Source: Blastobasis lacticolella (lineage: Eukaryota > Arthropoda > Insecta > Lepidoptera > Blastobasidae). From it: a DNA stretch of 64,000 bases. The notes below the pieces were generated by a model. It saw only the letters and a list, made by a program, of their open reading frames with translations. It did no database searches and was not told where the DNA came from. The translations under genes and the position numbers were made by a program. The stretch spans positions 8,568,501 to 8,632,500 of the forward strand of contig LR990053.1 in the NCBI GenBank assembly GCA_905147135.1. The letters are read 5' to 3'. Each line of letters begins with the position of its first letter. The stretch's first letter is position 1. Positions 48,201 to 63,200 of the stretch are shown piece by piece.

Positions 48201-51200
48201 AACTTGCGCTTTGTTGAGTTATTGAGGCTCGAGTATGAGATATGTGGGTAAATTGCTTGTTAGAATGCGTGATCTACCATTTGTGGGGTACTAATTCTAA
48301 TTTAAGCTGTTTGTCGCTTTGTTAATATTCCGGTTGTGGGCGAGGGCTCGGAGTCCACCTTGACCATGATCCAGGATTTGGCAGATCAGGTAATTACAGT
48401 GGAGTGACTGCCATCTGACCTCCATTACTTACACATTCAGTCACGATGATTTCCCTCACCGTAAGAGCGTCGATTAGTATTCAACTAATGTACATAGGTC
48501 AGAAAAGAGTCATTGGTACATGGCCGCAGCAGGTTTCGAACCCGGTAAATCGCTTACGAGTCAGATATCCTAACCGCTCGGCCACCGACGCTCCGTTTTC
48601 GGGCAGTTAACCTAATAAAGGTGATGAACTTAGAATACTTACTTTCTCAACCATACTCAAATAACTTAAATACTTGCTTGTGTAAACTAATACACGGTTT
48701 TAATTCTAATTCCATGCACTGGAATGCATAAAATATGAATTAGGTCTAAATATTTGGGTACGTAACCTCGCTATTGTTTTTGCCTCTCTCTTTCTGTATG
48801 TAGGAGAATCCATTTGCAGAACGATGAGTTTTATTGACTCTGAAATGGGACTTGGCCTAGTTTTAATCGGTTAGCGATATTGAGGGCACAACGGAGGAAT
48901 TGTGAGATGAGTGAGGTCCTGGAAGTAAATTAAACTTTTGTACACATAAATGTGATGAAAACTCTCGTTTAATTTAAAAATTCAGAGTGTCATGAAACCG
49001 CAAGTTGACACACAGCTACCCGAAAACGAAATAAAAGAACAGCAAGTAGTCTCTCGGCGTACAGTCAACGCATTCCCCAAAAGGAAACACATAAAATTAA
49101 TGATGTTTCAAACCGAAGCTTTCCTGAGCATTTATCTGTTGGATTTACTCTTTTCATGTGCTTTTTTTGGCGGCCCAGTTGAGAGTGGTTCGTAAATAAC
49201 CCTCATTTATTGGGGATCCATTTAGTGTCCTCCTCAATGACAAACGAGCTCGGTTCCCTTTGAAGACGATCGATCACCGTCTAATGACATTTAAACAGTG
49301 CCTCCCTATGATCCCGATGACTTGCCATACACTTTGGATCCCCTTTAGGCGTTAGATATATAGTTTTCCGACACATTCAATACATTACGAGTCTGTGTAG
49401 TTATCAGATAGAAGACAATTTAACTCGTTTTAGAATCCGACTTAGGGCGGCTTAAGATTAACACAAAATTTCGTACAAAACTGTTTGAATTTGGTTTCTA
49501 GTCAAGCTTTATTTAAAACTACATAATAGTCATTTACAATTAAAATTTAAGAAAATTAGGACTAGATACCTATAATAAAAAAACCTTATTTAACCTAACT
49601 AATATTAAAGGTAAAAAATTTGCCCCAGGTCACTAGATTACGGAAAAGTGCCTAGAAGGCTGGCCGTGGTGCCCTAAATAGCGAGGCTTATACGCTGACC
49701 CAGGTAGCGGCCTGCCTTCTGGTAATTACTAATGTCGACCAGGGTCATTACGAATGTCGACCAGTAGAATCTTAAATCGTATAAAGCCAATAACAATAAT
49801 AGAAAATAGTGAACGCTTTCAGAAAACTATTTTCTCCCAAAAATTTACAATTCCACACAGACTTCTCTGAAGCAATAGAACAAAGCCATCAATCAGTGTT
49901 GGATTAGGAAAAATGACAAACGAATATGTTTCTTTCACGATAAATTTTCTTTCGAGAATAAGTCCGAGAAGTTTTGCTCAAAATGCGATTGTGCACATAT
50001 AAACTTTTTTCGCAATCACGAGATGCCATATTCTCAATACTTTTAAACAAATACAGTTTCTGCCGAACTCCCTTTCGGCATAAGCATAAACTTAACTATA
50101 TAATGAGTCCCATCCTAAAAAAACTTACAAGCATAGGTCCTATACATATATCGTAGTTTTTTATTACCTTATCTACTTTTACCTGTTTTAAGATCCTTTT
50201 CGAATCAACAGGTACGCACACGATCCATGCTTTATACTTGAAGAAGAGAGAATTTTTAATTAGTTCCATTATGGAATAACAAGCAGTCTTAAAAACCTAT
50301 TGCACAGAATATTTATTTTAGGTGTAGGTTTTACTTATAAACGCTTTCTACCTTATCCTTTCTTTATATTTCCTTTCTAAATAAATCCTGAGGCAGCAAT
50401 AAAACTCCTTAAAAAAACTGATATGGGTATAAATGATCGCAGAAGGGATCCTCCTAACGTAGTTATGCTATTTTAACACTGCCGGGCGACGGAAAGAAAA
50501 CATGAAACTGGTAAAGTTTGGTTTTTGTCCGCTTTTTTTTTCTTCTTTCCCGTGTTAGTGAACTAGTTTAGGGCCCGAGGGGTTTGTCTTGTAAGGAGCT
50601 CGTAACTTGTGTCGGACAAATACAAAAACTGAGACGGAGTTCGGATTTACGGATATTGTCTCCCCGAACTTCGCTCGTCTACATAAAGTCAGCAATCGTT
50701 CTCATTGAGCTGGAACCGGAACGTATTTAGCAAGAGTTGGTATTGAAACGTAAATCGTATTACCATCATCATCATCGTTATACATGCGTTATCCATCATT
50801 AGGTACCAATAACTGTATGGAGCCCATTATAAAATCACCAAAAACAAAATTATTACGTCAAAATTGATGGATTTATTTATGTAGATGTCAGTTTAGTAGA
50901 TAAAGGTAATATATTTTTACTGTATTTAAATAAATTTAATACTTTACCCTTCTAACTACTGTATCTTTTAGTCTTGTGCCACCAAGACTACATTGTACTA
51001 AACCTGACAGTGACAGACATACCAGAATGCTAAAGAAACCGCTGTGCACAAAAATTTTCACAAAGTTCCATAAACCTTGCAACAGAGGAAGGATTTGTGG
51101 GAATTCTCACGGGAAATGTGCCAACGAAACGGTAGAATATTGTGGGTGAACTACAATATTCGCAAAAACAAGCGAATACGCTGCTTGTTTACATTATTAT

Positions 51201-54200
51201 CTGTGCGGTGGGGCGTAATAACTCGACATCCGACAACCGTCTGACGTGTCAAAATTTCCGATAGACGCCCGATTGTATTATAAATCAGTTCAGGGATGTG
51301 TCCTCGTAAATGAGGGAGCACTTTCGACGCAATTCGGCCCAATCCGCCGTCCCCGTGGCCAGCGAACCGTCAAATTCATTTGCATTTCAACCAAGAAGCT
51401 GAGAATTCTACGTCGCTACTTCATAGGATAGCACAAAAATGATGAGAGAGAAAGTTTCTATGTTGACAAGAAAGTAATTAGGCGATCCTTAATTTTATTA
51501 TGTTATTTGTTTGTAGTGGCATTTCTTTTTACAAGACTACGACAGAAGGAGGGTTATGTTTTTTGAGGGCATGTATGTATGTTATGATGTTATGTATGTG
51601 TATTTCTCTGGCATGGGCTACAGCCTTTACGGTTCAATGGGATGTTGTTAGATTTGTCTTGGTTTCGGGAGTGAACCCGAACACTGGGAATGAAAAAATA
51701 AATAAAATAAAAAATATTATTTATTAGTTTACACAAAGGTTATATAGTTTCGTTATTTATCAATACAAAGGTGTGAGAACCTGGAGTCTGAGAAATACTG
51801 TAGACTGTATTACCTGTACCACACGCTACTATGAATCGCAAAGAATAGTTTTAGTTTAATAATTTGTGTTGTCAGTTCAAAATTAAATAGGTATCTAATA
51901 TTAAAAGACTGCATCCAGTATTGCTGCCTCACTTCTTGATTCTTGATTTTGAAAGTTATCTCATACAATCTACGGATTCGATCCGACCAGGGGGCTGTAA
52001 TAATTTGTGAAAGGTTATGTTTATGTCAGTGTGTAACCGCTTTACCGTGAGATCCCATTATGGGTAAATGGATATTGGATATAGCTTTTCTATAGATCCT
52101 ATACACCTTTTGCCCATGATGTTCTGCGCCTTTTGAGTCCTTCGCCCAGGCCTCGTTATCAGACGTCAACCAGTCTATAACAGTCCACTTTTGGACAAAT
52201 GTAGAGTAGTGTTAATATAATCAGAAGTATAAGAGGGTTTGAGGTCGCTGGGTTGATAATACACACTACAATCAATTTTTTAAGTGCGAAGAATGTAGGA
52301 GAAGGTTGTTTACATTTATGACTTTAGTGGCCTTTTACGTCTCCCATCAATAGTTGGGGTTGGTACTACTTCTAAAGGTGTGGGTAAGCGGTTTAGCCAT
52401 AAAATATAATTGCCACAGTTATGGTGGTAATATCTCGCCAATGCGCCATTGCATTTTATCGTACGAAACAATTGAAGATGTCGCGGCGGCGATATTGGGA
52501 TGCACCCTAACTCTTTTTAACCACGCATTAATAACATGATGTAACAAGACGTGACAATACATTGAGATTCAAATAACTTGCAAAAATCGGGTGGGGATGT
52601 ATTGTGTCGGAACACACGGCCATTGATTGTAACGTGAAACGTATGCCGTGGCAACTTTGAGACGCTCTTGAAACCGCGTCTCTCGCTCAGCGCTAGACAC
52701 ATGTGACCCATGGTCTCCTCTTTCTGACGATGTTTTTATGTATTCCTTGCTGGCTCTTGCACGGGCTGAGGCTGACATATTTAATTTTCGTATATTTTTC
52801 TTACACGTTTTGCTAATTTTTACTATAAAGTTTGTCCAAATTACACCTATTCTTATATGGATCGACTGTTGTAGACCAACTCAACAAATACATGTGAGTC
52901 ACGAGTAACACTGAGTAGAAATGTGCGGGAGCGCGCGTATCGTTCATTCGATGCAGTGCCACTCACTCGCTGCTCCACCCGCTCTCGACGCAAATTTTAG
53001 GTTAGAACACCGAGCTGACTATATACACTAAACAATGACACTAGATTCATGTTTCTAAGACTAATAGTTTTGCAGTTCAGTCGTGAGTCCAGTTTTGTGA
53101 GTTGGTGTGATTTTAAAGGCGTTTCACGTCGAAAGCGGATATCGTTATTATTTCGATTTATCTATTCAATCGCACCTGCAATTACTTCTTTCTATTCTAT
53201 TTAATAATACTATCAAGGCTCCGCTATTGAGACAGCAATCCTCACTAATCACGTTAAGAGGGAGTGTTAGCCTTTATCCACCACGATGCCCTAGTACAGA
53301 TTAGCGGATTTCAGGATATCCTCGAAATTCTTCTAAGATAATTATCGGGATTTGCTCACAAAGATTTCTTTCGTCGATAATAGGGATAGGTATGTAGAGT
53401 AGAATAGCACCAACCTCTTACACTTGTGGGTGTCGTAGGCGACTAATGTTTTCGAGGCAAAATATCTAGAATCTCCGTAGTCTAGAAATTGGCAACATCA
53501 TTTTTCATTGTTATATTTATAACACTGCGATCTCCAACCCGTCTGCCAAGCGTGGAGATTATGACAATAAACTCCACGCTAGGCAGGCCTATCCCACGAT
53601 AAGGATCTCCCCTTATCGTGGGAGAGGCTCTAAGTCCAGCGACTGTGGCTGTGATGATAATGTAGCTATCATAAATAAGCATTTTATTATATCATTTTAA
53701 GCATCATCATCACTTTCACGCAATCACCTATCATTAGTATCGCTTGTTCGGCCGGCCGATGGAAAGTAGTATGTTTCACTCGGAAGTAATTTTGTTTTTA
53801 TCTCGTATCTAACTCTCTCAGGGTGCTTAAGATAATATACTACTGAGCTAATATAATTTTAGACAACTTTGCTAGGTTGTTATTTAAAGTCAGCAGTCGC
53901 AAAAATAACTTAGTTCACTCGTCAACAAATAACTATGATATGTAAGGGCGGAGAAATAGTAATTCTGTTACAATCAATTCATATTCACATTGCAATATCA
54001 TCTGAATAGTTATTGTGATTATTACTGGTATTTGTTCTCAATATGAAGTAAATTGATTTCTGAAAACTGCTATAGTTTGTTCGAAAACATCGATCGCATT
54101 TGTTTGTCATACGAAATTATTGAAATTAATTGGAAATAAGTACTTACTGATAAAGTAAAAAAAACATTCACCTACTAAACGCCTCTCCCTGTATTCTAAA

Positions 54201-57200
54201 GCGAACACTGTTCATAATAATTCGTCATACATATTTATGGCATTCTAACAGTACAATTATAATGCCATGAGCCGTTGCCTTTGACAACTCGGACATTATA
54301 ATTTGTAATTATATGTCTGATAGCTATCCGAATGGTCTTAAACGTGATATAGATCTGTTGGTAATAATAAGTAGGCCTGTTGTGTCTTCTATACTTTTAA
54401 TAAATGGTTAAATAAATAAACAACAAGCAACTTTGAGGAAATTACGTTAAGACATAAGTTCGAAAACGGCTCTTGTAATAAATTGTATTATGATATTACT
54501 TTGTAAATCTTGTTTTTAGAGCCATACAGTTCAAATTAAGATTTTCCACGAAACACGAGATTTTCCTACTTCGCCCTTCGAACAAAGAGTTTGTCATGTA
54601 TAAAAATCAGGTTGATGTTATTGCATTCTTCTTTAAGCCAATGAAAGACAGACAAAGAGCTTTCAACGTTTAAAATATTAATAAGGGTGTAATTAAAGCC
54701 TTAAATCGATTTGATCATACTTGCCTCAAGTTTCATTCTAAAGCATTGGCTTAGGCAGACAGAAAACAGGTATCTAATGAACAGATTATTTACATAAGAA
54801 CACACAGTAAATCTGCCATCATTACGGTATGAAAAGCAGCATGCTTCCAGCCTCAAGACTTTAACAAAGCTTTCTCAATCATTATATTACGTCATTACGT
54901 ATAAAACATCACTCAGTATCGACCGACGCTGCCATGGTCCTATTGTATTATTAAAAAGCATCGTTAGAACACAGCTTTGTGACGTCGTCGTTTAAGGGAA
55001 AATACAGATGAACAGTGCTGTCGCATCGCCACATTTTATCGATATTCGATAAATAAGATTTCGCAGTTTATTTTTTGGGTAAAGTGTGTAAAAGATTTTT
55101 TTTATGTCAATTAAACCAGATGGAAAGTGGTCACCACAGATAAATAGCAAAACCAGGGATATTCCCGGATTACGATACTCTAGCTGCAAATAAGCAAATG
55201 CAAAATAGTCTTTCCATAGCCAAAGCCACGATTCCAAATGGAGCACTTACTCACAGGCGGGAACACAATGATATTTACCCCTAGATCACTAAACATTAGT
55301 CTCACGGGCTACCGACCTCCACTGCTTTGGGTAGGTATGTTCCGATGCCTGATGGAATCAACGTGGAAATACTCTGGGAATATTCACCCCATAGACAAAT
55401 TTTTACTGATACCGTGCACCTACAATTACTATGGAATGTTTCAATGTTTCGATTAAATAAAGGGGCATGTAAATATTGTTTATACCTACTGCATCAAGTT
55501 CTACGTAAGGTCAAACAACCAAACGAAAAAAAATCGGATTTTGCCTATATTATAAAAGCAAGATGACCAAATAAGCAAGCTACTAGACCGTGAGCTTTTC
55601 GCAAATTCCCTTCTTGTATAATTTGTTCCAAACACAGGTTTATTTGTTAAAACTTAGTCCTAATTAATAACTTATACGTGCCATTTTGTTTATTTCTTTT
55701 CTCTAAAATCAAAAATAAATAAAATCTTTTTGTATTTGTTAGTCTGTCAATCTAATGATTAGTGACATAGTAATATCAAAATGTATGTTTAGTGACCTAG
55801 GGTTAAAATAATACCTATACAGTGCTATACTGTATTCGTAATAGCCCGCTGTGCCCTACGTCTATTAAAACCTAATAAATGTATTGTAGAATAAAATGTT
55901 ACTTCGACAAAAAATAAAAGTTAAAATCGGTATTGTTTGTTGGCCCCTCCTTCACTACGAAAGGGTGAATTCTATTGACCTGATTTTTGACACAGAAATA
56001 GTTCAAGTGACGGAAAGAAGACAAGATACAATTTATCTCCATTTCTTATGAGCAGGAACGGATACATTTTAGCATCAAACCTTACGAATTATGGCATTGT
56101 ACAGGACGACTAGTACGATACCCGTTAGTCTAGAGACAAACGTGCTATTACCTCAATAGCTTATAAAACATGCAGCAGCACTTTTAGTTGTTCAACACTC
56201 AATTACCATACCGCCAATCGTAATAATGAATGCAAAAACCATTTTCTTATTAAGAGGCATAAGTACAATAGTGGACTGTTACCTGATATCGATATTTCTA
56301 TTTCAAATCGACATTAAATTTGAATTGGACCCTAAAACAACAACAATTTTGTTACACAAAACGAAAGTGCACACACACAGTTTATTTGAAAAGCTCGAAA
56401 AAGACAGAGCTGCGAGCGACCTATCGATTGGAAACCTCTCCAGATACGCTTGTTAAAACTTTACGATCACGATTTTGCTTGGATCGGGTAATATCGATAA
56501 ACCGGACCATAATCAATGAAGCACTAGCTAAATTATGTTGAGAGCCCCGCCAGAACAAGGTTTGCAAATTTTCTAGAGGGAGGTTAAAGCGAAAAGGCTG
56601 AGTTAGGTCGGGAGGTGTAGTGATCCGGAGGCTGCGATATTATGTCGTCAGCGATTCTTTTAAAAATGCTTGCATGGACTCCAATGCGGCGGTCGTTAGC
56701 CGACCCGTTGGCGGAATGTTGAAACCTACTATTAGTTTAAATTTAGCAGCGATATTTTTATTTGATCTTAATAAGATTAGTAGTAGGCACTTACATTTTT
56801 GTTTTCTTTAATTTTGTGACTTGCAAGTTGTAGCCACTTTAATTTAACATGATCCACTTACCCACAGAACAAAAAAAAATTTGCTAGTCTAAAGGGCCAC
56901 TCTCCTTAACTGTGAAGGTAACTAACTTTCCAATCTCTTTGCACTTACTTAATTAGCTAAGAAAATAAACAACTAAATGTTTCTTTAATTTTATTTATTC
57001 TACGCAGTGACAAATTAGTTGACAACCCACCTGATTGTAATTAAGATGAATGCATTTAGGTTGCAGACAACAAAAATGTAGAACCACACGTATGCGTTGT
57101 CACTGTGAGGACTAAGGCTATTTTTAACTATAACTATGGTGTGATGGCTCTTGCCTGTACTTGCGCTGGATACCTTATAATTAAAACTGGAATACAACAG

Positions 57201-60200
57201 TGCAAGCATTGTTGCTTAGCGGTAGAAACAGATAAGACGGTGGTACTCATCCAGGCGGATTCCTCAGGCTTAACAGACTCCTTCCACCTAATTTTGGTAT
57301 GGAACAAAATGCGTGACCCAATTTTCAATATACTTATACTGAATAAATGATAGAATGATGTGATGTTACAGGTGGTGGAATATGTAAGACAACTTTTCTT
57401 GAAACTAATTGATAATAATGTAGGCTGCTATCAAAAATTTGATATCCAACTTTGCCTTCGTTATATTTCCAGAATTCCAACCATTAGTGTCAGAGAAATT
57501 GTAGGCACTAAATAAGTGGAAAGTACCGAGAACTTTCCATCTTGCTTGTGATTTATTTGAATATTAAAATCAAGGTCGCCGATAAGTCTGAAATTTACAC
57601 GATTCTCTAATTAAGGTAGACACCCTCGAGCAAAGCCAACATCTGGCGAAAAGTAACTCCGATAATTAAGTTACATAACTTAACTAGAGTACCGACGTAC
57701 CTATCGGTGCCACTAACTCTGTAATTGTGTTACATGAAATTTGTTGTGCGACTTGGGAATGCGATCCCATCGTTGGCAATTAGAAAATCTAGCCCAACAA
57801 ATAAATTAAATAGTAGATTAACTTAATGGGTATTAGTCAATTATTTACGTTTAGATGTCGGGTTTTTAATAATATTTTATTGATACTTGACGGTTGAACA
57901 TCAGAACATTTATTTTGCTTTTTTGACAAGATTTCGAGAATTACAAAATTTTGGCAAGTAGAGCTGATATTGCTGATTTAAGACCGGCCACCTATTCCGA
58001 TCTCAAATACTTCGTGGATCTGAAGATACTTACTGAATTTTGTCATATTTATTAACAAACTATGAAACTACAAAAAAATATTACAATGTTTTTTAACTAA
58101 CTTAAAATTTGCCTAAAAACAATGCAGTTTGACACCGAGCTTTTAAAGATTTTTCTTTGTCTCTTTTTCATAAAATGCAGCTTCTAGTGCGTCCAATGGC
58201 GATGAAGTTGTGACGTCATTACCGCTCTCATTGGCTAATTAGCATTATAAATGTACATAACTTGCATATGTTTTAAAATATTTAAAAAATTGTTTTGCGC
58301 TACCTGCTAAGAATCTGCTGGACTTTTTACTCAACGAGTGCAGTAAAACCAATTGAAGCAATAACAAAAAGTCGATCGCCTAATATTTTTTTTATTATAG
58401 GTATTTCATTTTCCTTTTAAATTAACTATTATATAGGTAAAGTAAGTAAGTAAAAACTCTTTATTGCACACACAAAAAAAAAATATTCATAACAAGAAAT
58501 AATTAAAACAATTTATACCATATAGGTATAGTAATATATACCATTCGTGAATTAAGATTAAAAATAATAACGAACAGTCTACTCTAGCAATAAATGAGAA
58601 AGAAAAATCACTCCTCGACCTCCCGCTGTCTCAATACGGCTCCAAATTAGAATGATCGAAGGAAACAAAAAAGAGCACGGCATACGGGCATAAAAGGAAT
58701 TACTTACGTAGGTACCCGTTCCTTTCGGGGCGATCACCCGTCTCGGCGGCGTTTGTCGAAATCAAAGTAATGCGATTTTTCCGATTCTCGACTCGTCTAA
58801 TAAAAGAATTCACTTAGTATTGCGTCTTCGTTATACGACGGCGAGGTCCCGCCCGGGTGGCCCGGTGGAGGCCGCTTTTTACATGCGACGGCTAATGATG
58901 CGCAGGCTTATTTGAATACCTAATACAGTTTGAGTAACGTTTCGGGAAATGAGTACATGTATAAAGTACGCACGTATATTTGAAGTTCTTTTTTTGCTAT
59001 ATACTGGGTAATTGACCGCCATCTCAGCTGCTCGGAATCGACGATACGGCCGAAGGTGGAGCATGTATGTCTAGATACAGCTTAGGCTGACCTTCAATAG
59101 ATTTTATAGTTTATACTATAAATACGAAAGTTTGTAAGAATGTTTGGTAGTCCTTCACACAAAATCTACTAAATAATTTTGATGAAAGGCAATAATGAGA
59201 GATATGGTTGTTCTGGATAGGGATTTGGTCGTTCGAGGATATGGACATTCCAGGGAAGTGGACGCTTACGGAAAATCGATGTTCAAATTCGGATTGACCA
59301 AGTTTATAGCCAAGAATAGCACATAGGCCATAATTTATAACAAAATTCAAAGTGATACCCGCGGGAACGGGTTCAGAACATAATTACTTAATTTTCCACG
59401 GACAAAGTCACGGACAAAAGCTAGAATTTAATATACAGTACACTGTCATTACGCCTTCGGGGCACAAGACGCGGGCAGACATGCCACGCTCATGTCGTCG
59501 ATATTCGCATGAACGGCTTTAGGCCTTTGACCTTTATAAAGCAATCGGCCGTATGGTGTCCGGCAGAGTAGAATAGCACATGAGGCAAAACTTCTCAAGT
59601 CTCCATTTGCTGGGAAATAGGCAGCAGAGTTTTCCATTGTTATTTTTAACACTGCGATCTCTAACCCGCATTCCAATGGTGGAGATTATGACAATAACCT
59701 CCCCTTTCTAAACTAAACGATGTCTGCTTTCTCTATAAGTACCTTCTCTGATCAATGTAATGGGGACATTCAAAGCGAGAGTGAATAGGCTGTTTTTAGG
59801 CAGGCATAGTTGATAATATCAGGCATTCAAAAGTTTAAAAAATGAATATTTAGCTGTGTCCCAGCAGCCAATGGCTCCCCACACTACATCAACACCACCA
59901 CCACCACCACCACTAGTGCGCCCCCACTACGGTTCTTCTGCTGTGGACCCTGAGACTTGATAAACAGTCTCGGAAGTCGATTGGCATCCCGTTACGGTAT
60001 TATAGATACATATTCTAGTAACACGTGATTGAATGCTAACCGATACTCTTACGGTGAGGAAAAACTCGTGATGAAACCTTTACATTCAGGCAAAATGTGT
60101 TAACCATGATCCAATCTGGCCAGGTTACCCTGGTAGCAAGGGCACGGAGGTCAGGTGGCAGTCGCTCTACTATAATTATCTGATCTTCCAAATTCTGGAT

Positions 60201-63200
60201 CATGGTCAAGGCGGACCTCAGGACCTCGTGCATGAGAGCACAACCGGGCCATTAATGCTAAGATTATTATTATTCTAGTAACACGTGATCTACACATTTC
60301 AGTAAAGATTAGATTTCAACCCAAAATTATGTGATTAGTCTTTTTGTAAAAGTCGTAACAATTTGTGACTTCTAGACTTATAAAATGGAATCTAAAATAC
60401 ACAAAAACCTGTATCTAATACCAATCATACTAAATTTTATCAGTGATTTATTCGTGTTTATTTTAAAGCAATAATAAAAGCTCAGAACCGCGGCTCATGG
60501 AGCGGTCTTGCACGTTGCTTAGCTAAAAAGTATCCAATAAAAATTTACCGGCCTTAACGATGGACTTTATAACCTGAGTACCTTCAGGTAAGCGGGTGGC
60601 TGCTTGGAATTTCCAATGAACTCTTCATTTTCCGCCAACGGTTAACAATTAAAAATATATTAGCCCTTAAAACAACAAAGTAATTTCGCTTTTTTAGCAA
60701 AATGATGGCATTTAATGTTTCAAATTAGCATAATACTTACCTTCTACACCAACAGCATAATATGTTTTTATGAAAGTTATGAAAATGGACAGTACCTAGA
60801 GCGCTTACGCACTGCTTCTGGTTTGAGTTCCTAAAAATAAGTTACGTACAGTACGTCAAGTTCAAGTTATCAGATGGTAGGACTCTGTAAAGCCTGAGGA
60901 AGCTGACTGGGTGAGTACCACCGCCTTATTTATTTCTGCCGCAAACAACAATGCTTGTATTGTGATGTTCCGGTTTTATTTTTCCGGATAAGGTAGCCAG
61001 CGCACCTGCAGTTCTGCATTTTTGTTGCCTGCAACCTAAATGCATGAATCGGGACGTGGGATATTGGCATTGGATAACTGGCAACAGTTACCGCTTACCA
61101 TCAGATGGGCTGTCTGCTCGTCTGTCACTGCGTAGCATAAAAAGAAAGTCCTCAAGCCCAGCAGAGAATTGTTACGAACTGTTAAAGTAATGTACTAATT
61201 ATAATAAGTTATTTGTCCTGTCCGAATTTCGAGTTATAGTCTTGGATCTCAGTGGGCAAAGTATGTTCAGTTTACCCAAAATATGTTTCCGGCAAAATGT
61301 TCTTACTAAAACAACAAGTATTTTTCTCTCAGGATCGTTGGTAATTTATTGAAAATAATCAGAAATCAATAAAACAGAAGTTAATATAACTAATTACAAC
61401 GTTACGATAAGCTAAACAAAATAGAACTAAATTAAAGACACCAAATCTATGCCTAATTATAGGCTAGCCGTATTGCCCCGTTTTGGGTGGTTAGGCTAAT
61501 TCGCTGTCGAAATTAGAGGCAAGCCCCCGCGGTCCAAGGGGTATAATGGTCTTTACCCAGGTTTGCGTATTTGCGCCGCATGGCGTTTTCAGCTGAAGCG
61601 GCACCGGTGCCAGCTTGAGACGCGATGACAAGAAAATGGGATTACGCCAGGGTATCGACGTATGTGGCCATTCTGATTCCCAAGGTGGCCACAATGACAT
61701 TCCTTCCGAGTACTGCAGAGAGCGCCAATACACAAGCGCTAAGGTTGGAAATGGACTACCTGGAGAGGTTTTCCCTGTAGAGTACAACATGAAGTTCTTT
61801 AACAAAGAGGTAAAAAGGGTCTGCAACGCGTGGGTGATACCCCTGGTATTGCAAACGTCCATAAGCTACGGTGACGTAAGCGGGTCGTAAGCTTGTTTGC
61901 CACCTTAGTGTTATAAAAAAGCACACAGGGCCTAGGCTATCCTAATAATAGATTTACGATCGTTAAATTTATTTTTCTCCATGCTAAAAACTTTACATCT
62001 TGCGAATATTCTGAGTTTTAACACAAAATCAGACGTTGTTATGCTGTACGCTTGCCAGCGAATGTTTTTATACGTATATAGGTCATACCTATAAACACGG
62101 AAGTGAGATTTTTATACCCACCACAAATGCCATTATCTGGGTTTAAAAATCCGCAATAAAAATCTGTTATCCCCCGCCGATGTGCGCCATAACTCAGCCA
62201 CCCTCAGGTAAGCATCTCGCTGTACGGAATCCCAATGAGCTGGCCGGAGTAACGGCTACAATTTACTGAAAATTGAAACCTATAGGTATACCTTACTTCG
62301 ATAATGTTCGATAAATATTGGCAACAAATTGGTATTTGTTGGCAATATGTATCAAGTTAAGAGTTCTCGCTACTTGTATAGGTATTAAGATAGTCTTAAA
62401 ATAAAGAGTACACCTACGTGAAAAGTATAACCTATGTAATCAAGCGCTAATCTCACGGATCCTGATCAGAATCCGTGAGATCCTGATCAAGATCAGATGG
62501 ATCAACTCGGTTAACTCACAGTCGTAGCATGGCAACTGCTGTCTGAGAGGTAGACCATCTGGAATAACCCTAGTTTATAAATGTCTGAAATCTCTGTTGT
62601 ATTTTTGATATGGATTTTGAAAATCGTTTAATCATTGGGGAGATCATGGAAAATAAAAATGTTCAACTGAGGACGTTTACCAACCATTAATGATTATGAT
62701 GATGATGGTTTTGACAAGACAATCCATAAAGTATCGCTTTGCGAATAATCCGATATGACACGCGACAAGTTAATTTAAATATTACAGAATTCCTTGCCGG
62801 ATCGTGTTATTAATGTAAGAAATCATACAGGGAATGCAGCTAGGGTTATATCGAACCTATATTTCATTGATACTGCTTTTCCATAGTTTCCATGTAAATC
62901 CAGTCTGGTCAGGTGCCCCTGGTAGCAGGGTTACGGAGGTCAAATGGCAGTCGCTCCACTGTGATTATCTGATCAGCCAAATTGTGGATCATCGTAAAGG
63001 CGGACCACGGGCCCTCGAGAGCACAACCGAGACATTAACGCCAAGATGATTGCTTTTCCACGTTGCTAGAATAAGAAACATAATTACCTGGTAGAACTTT
63101 TCTCCAAGCAAACACGTCTCAAACTCAGAACGCATCACTCATCAACTTACAATGAGATTCATAACCTCATTCGCTACTCAGTCCTCAACATCATCAGATT

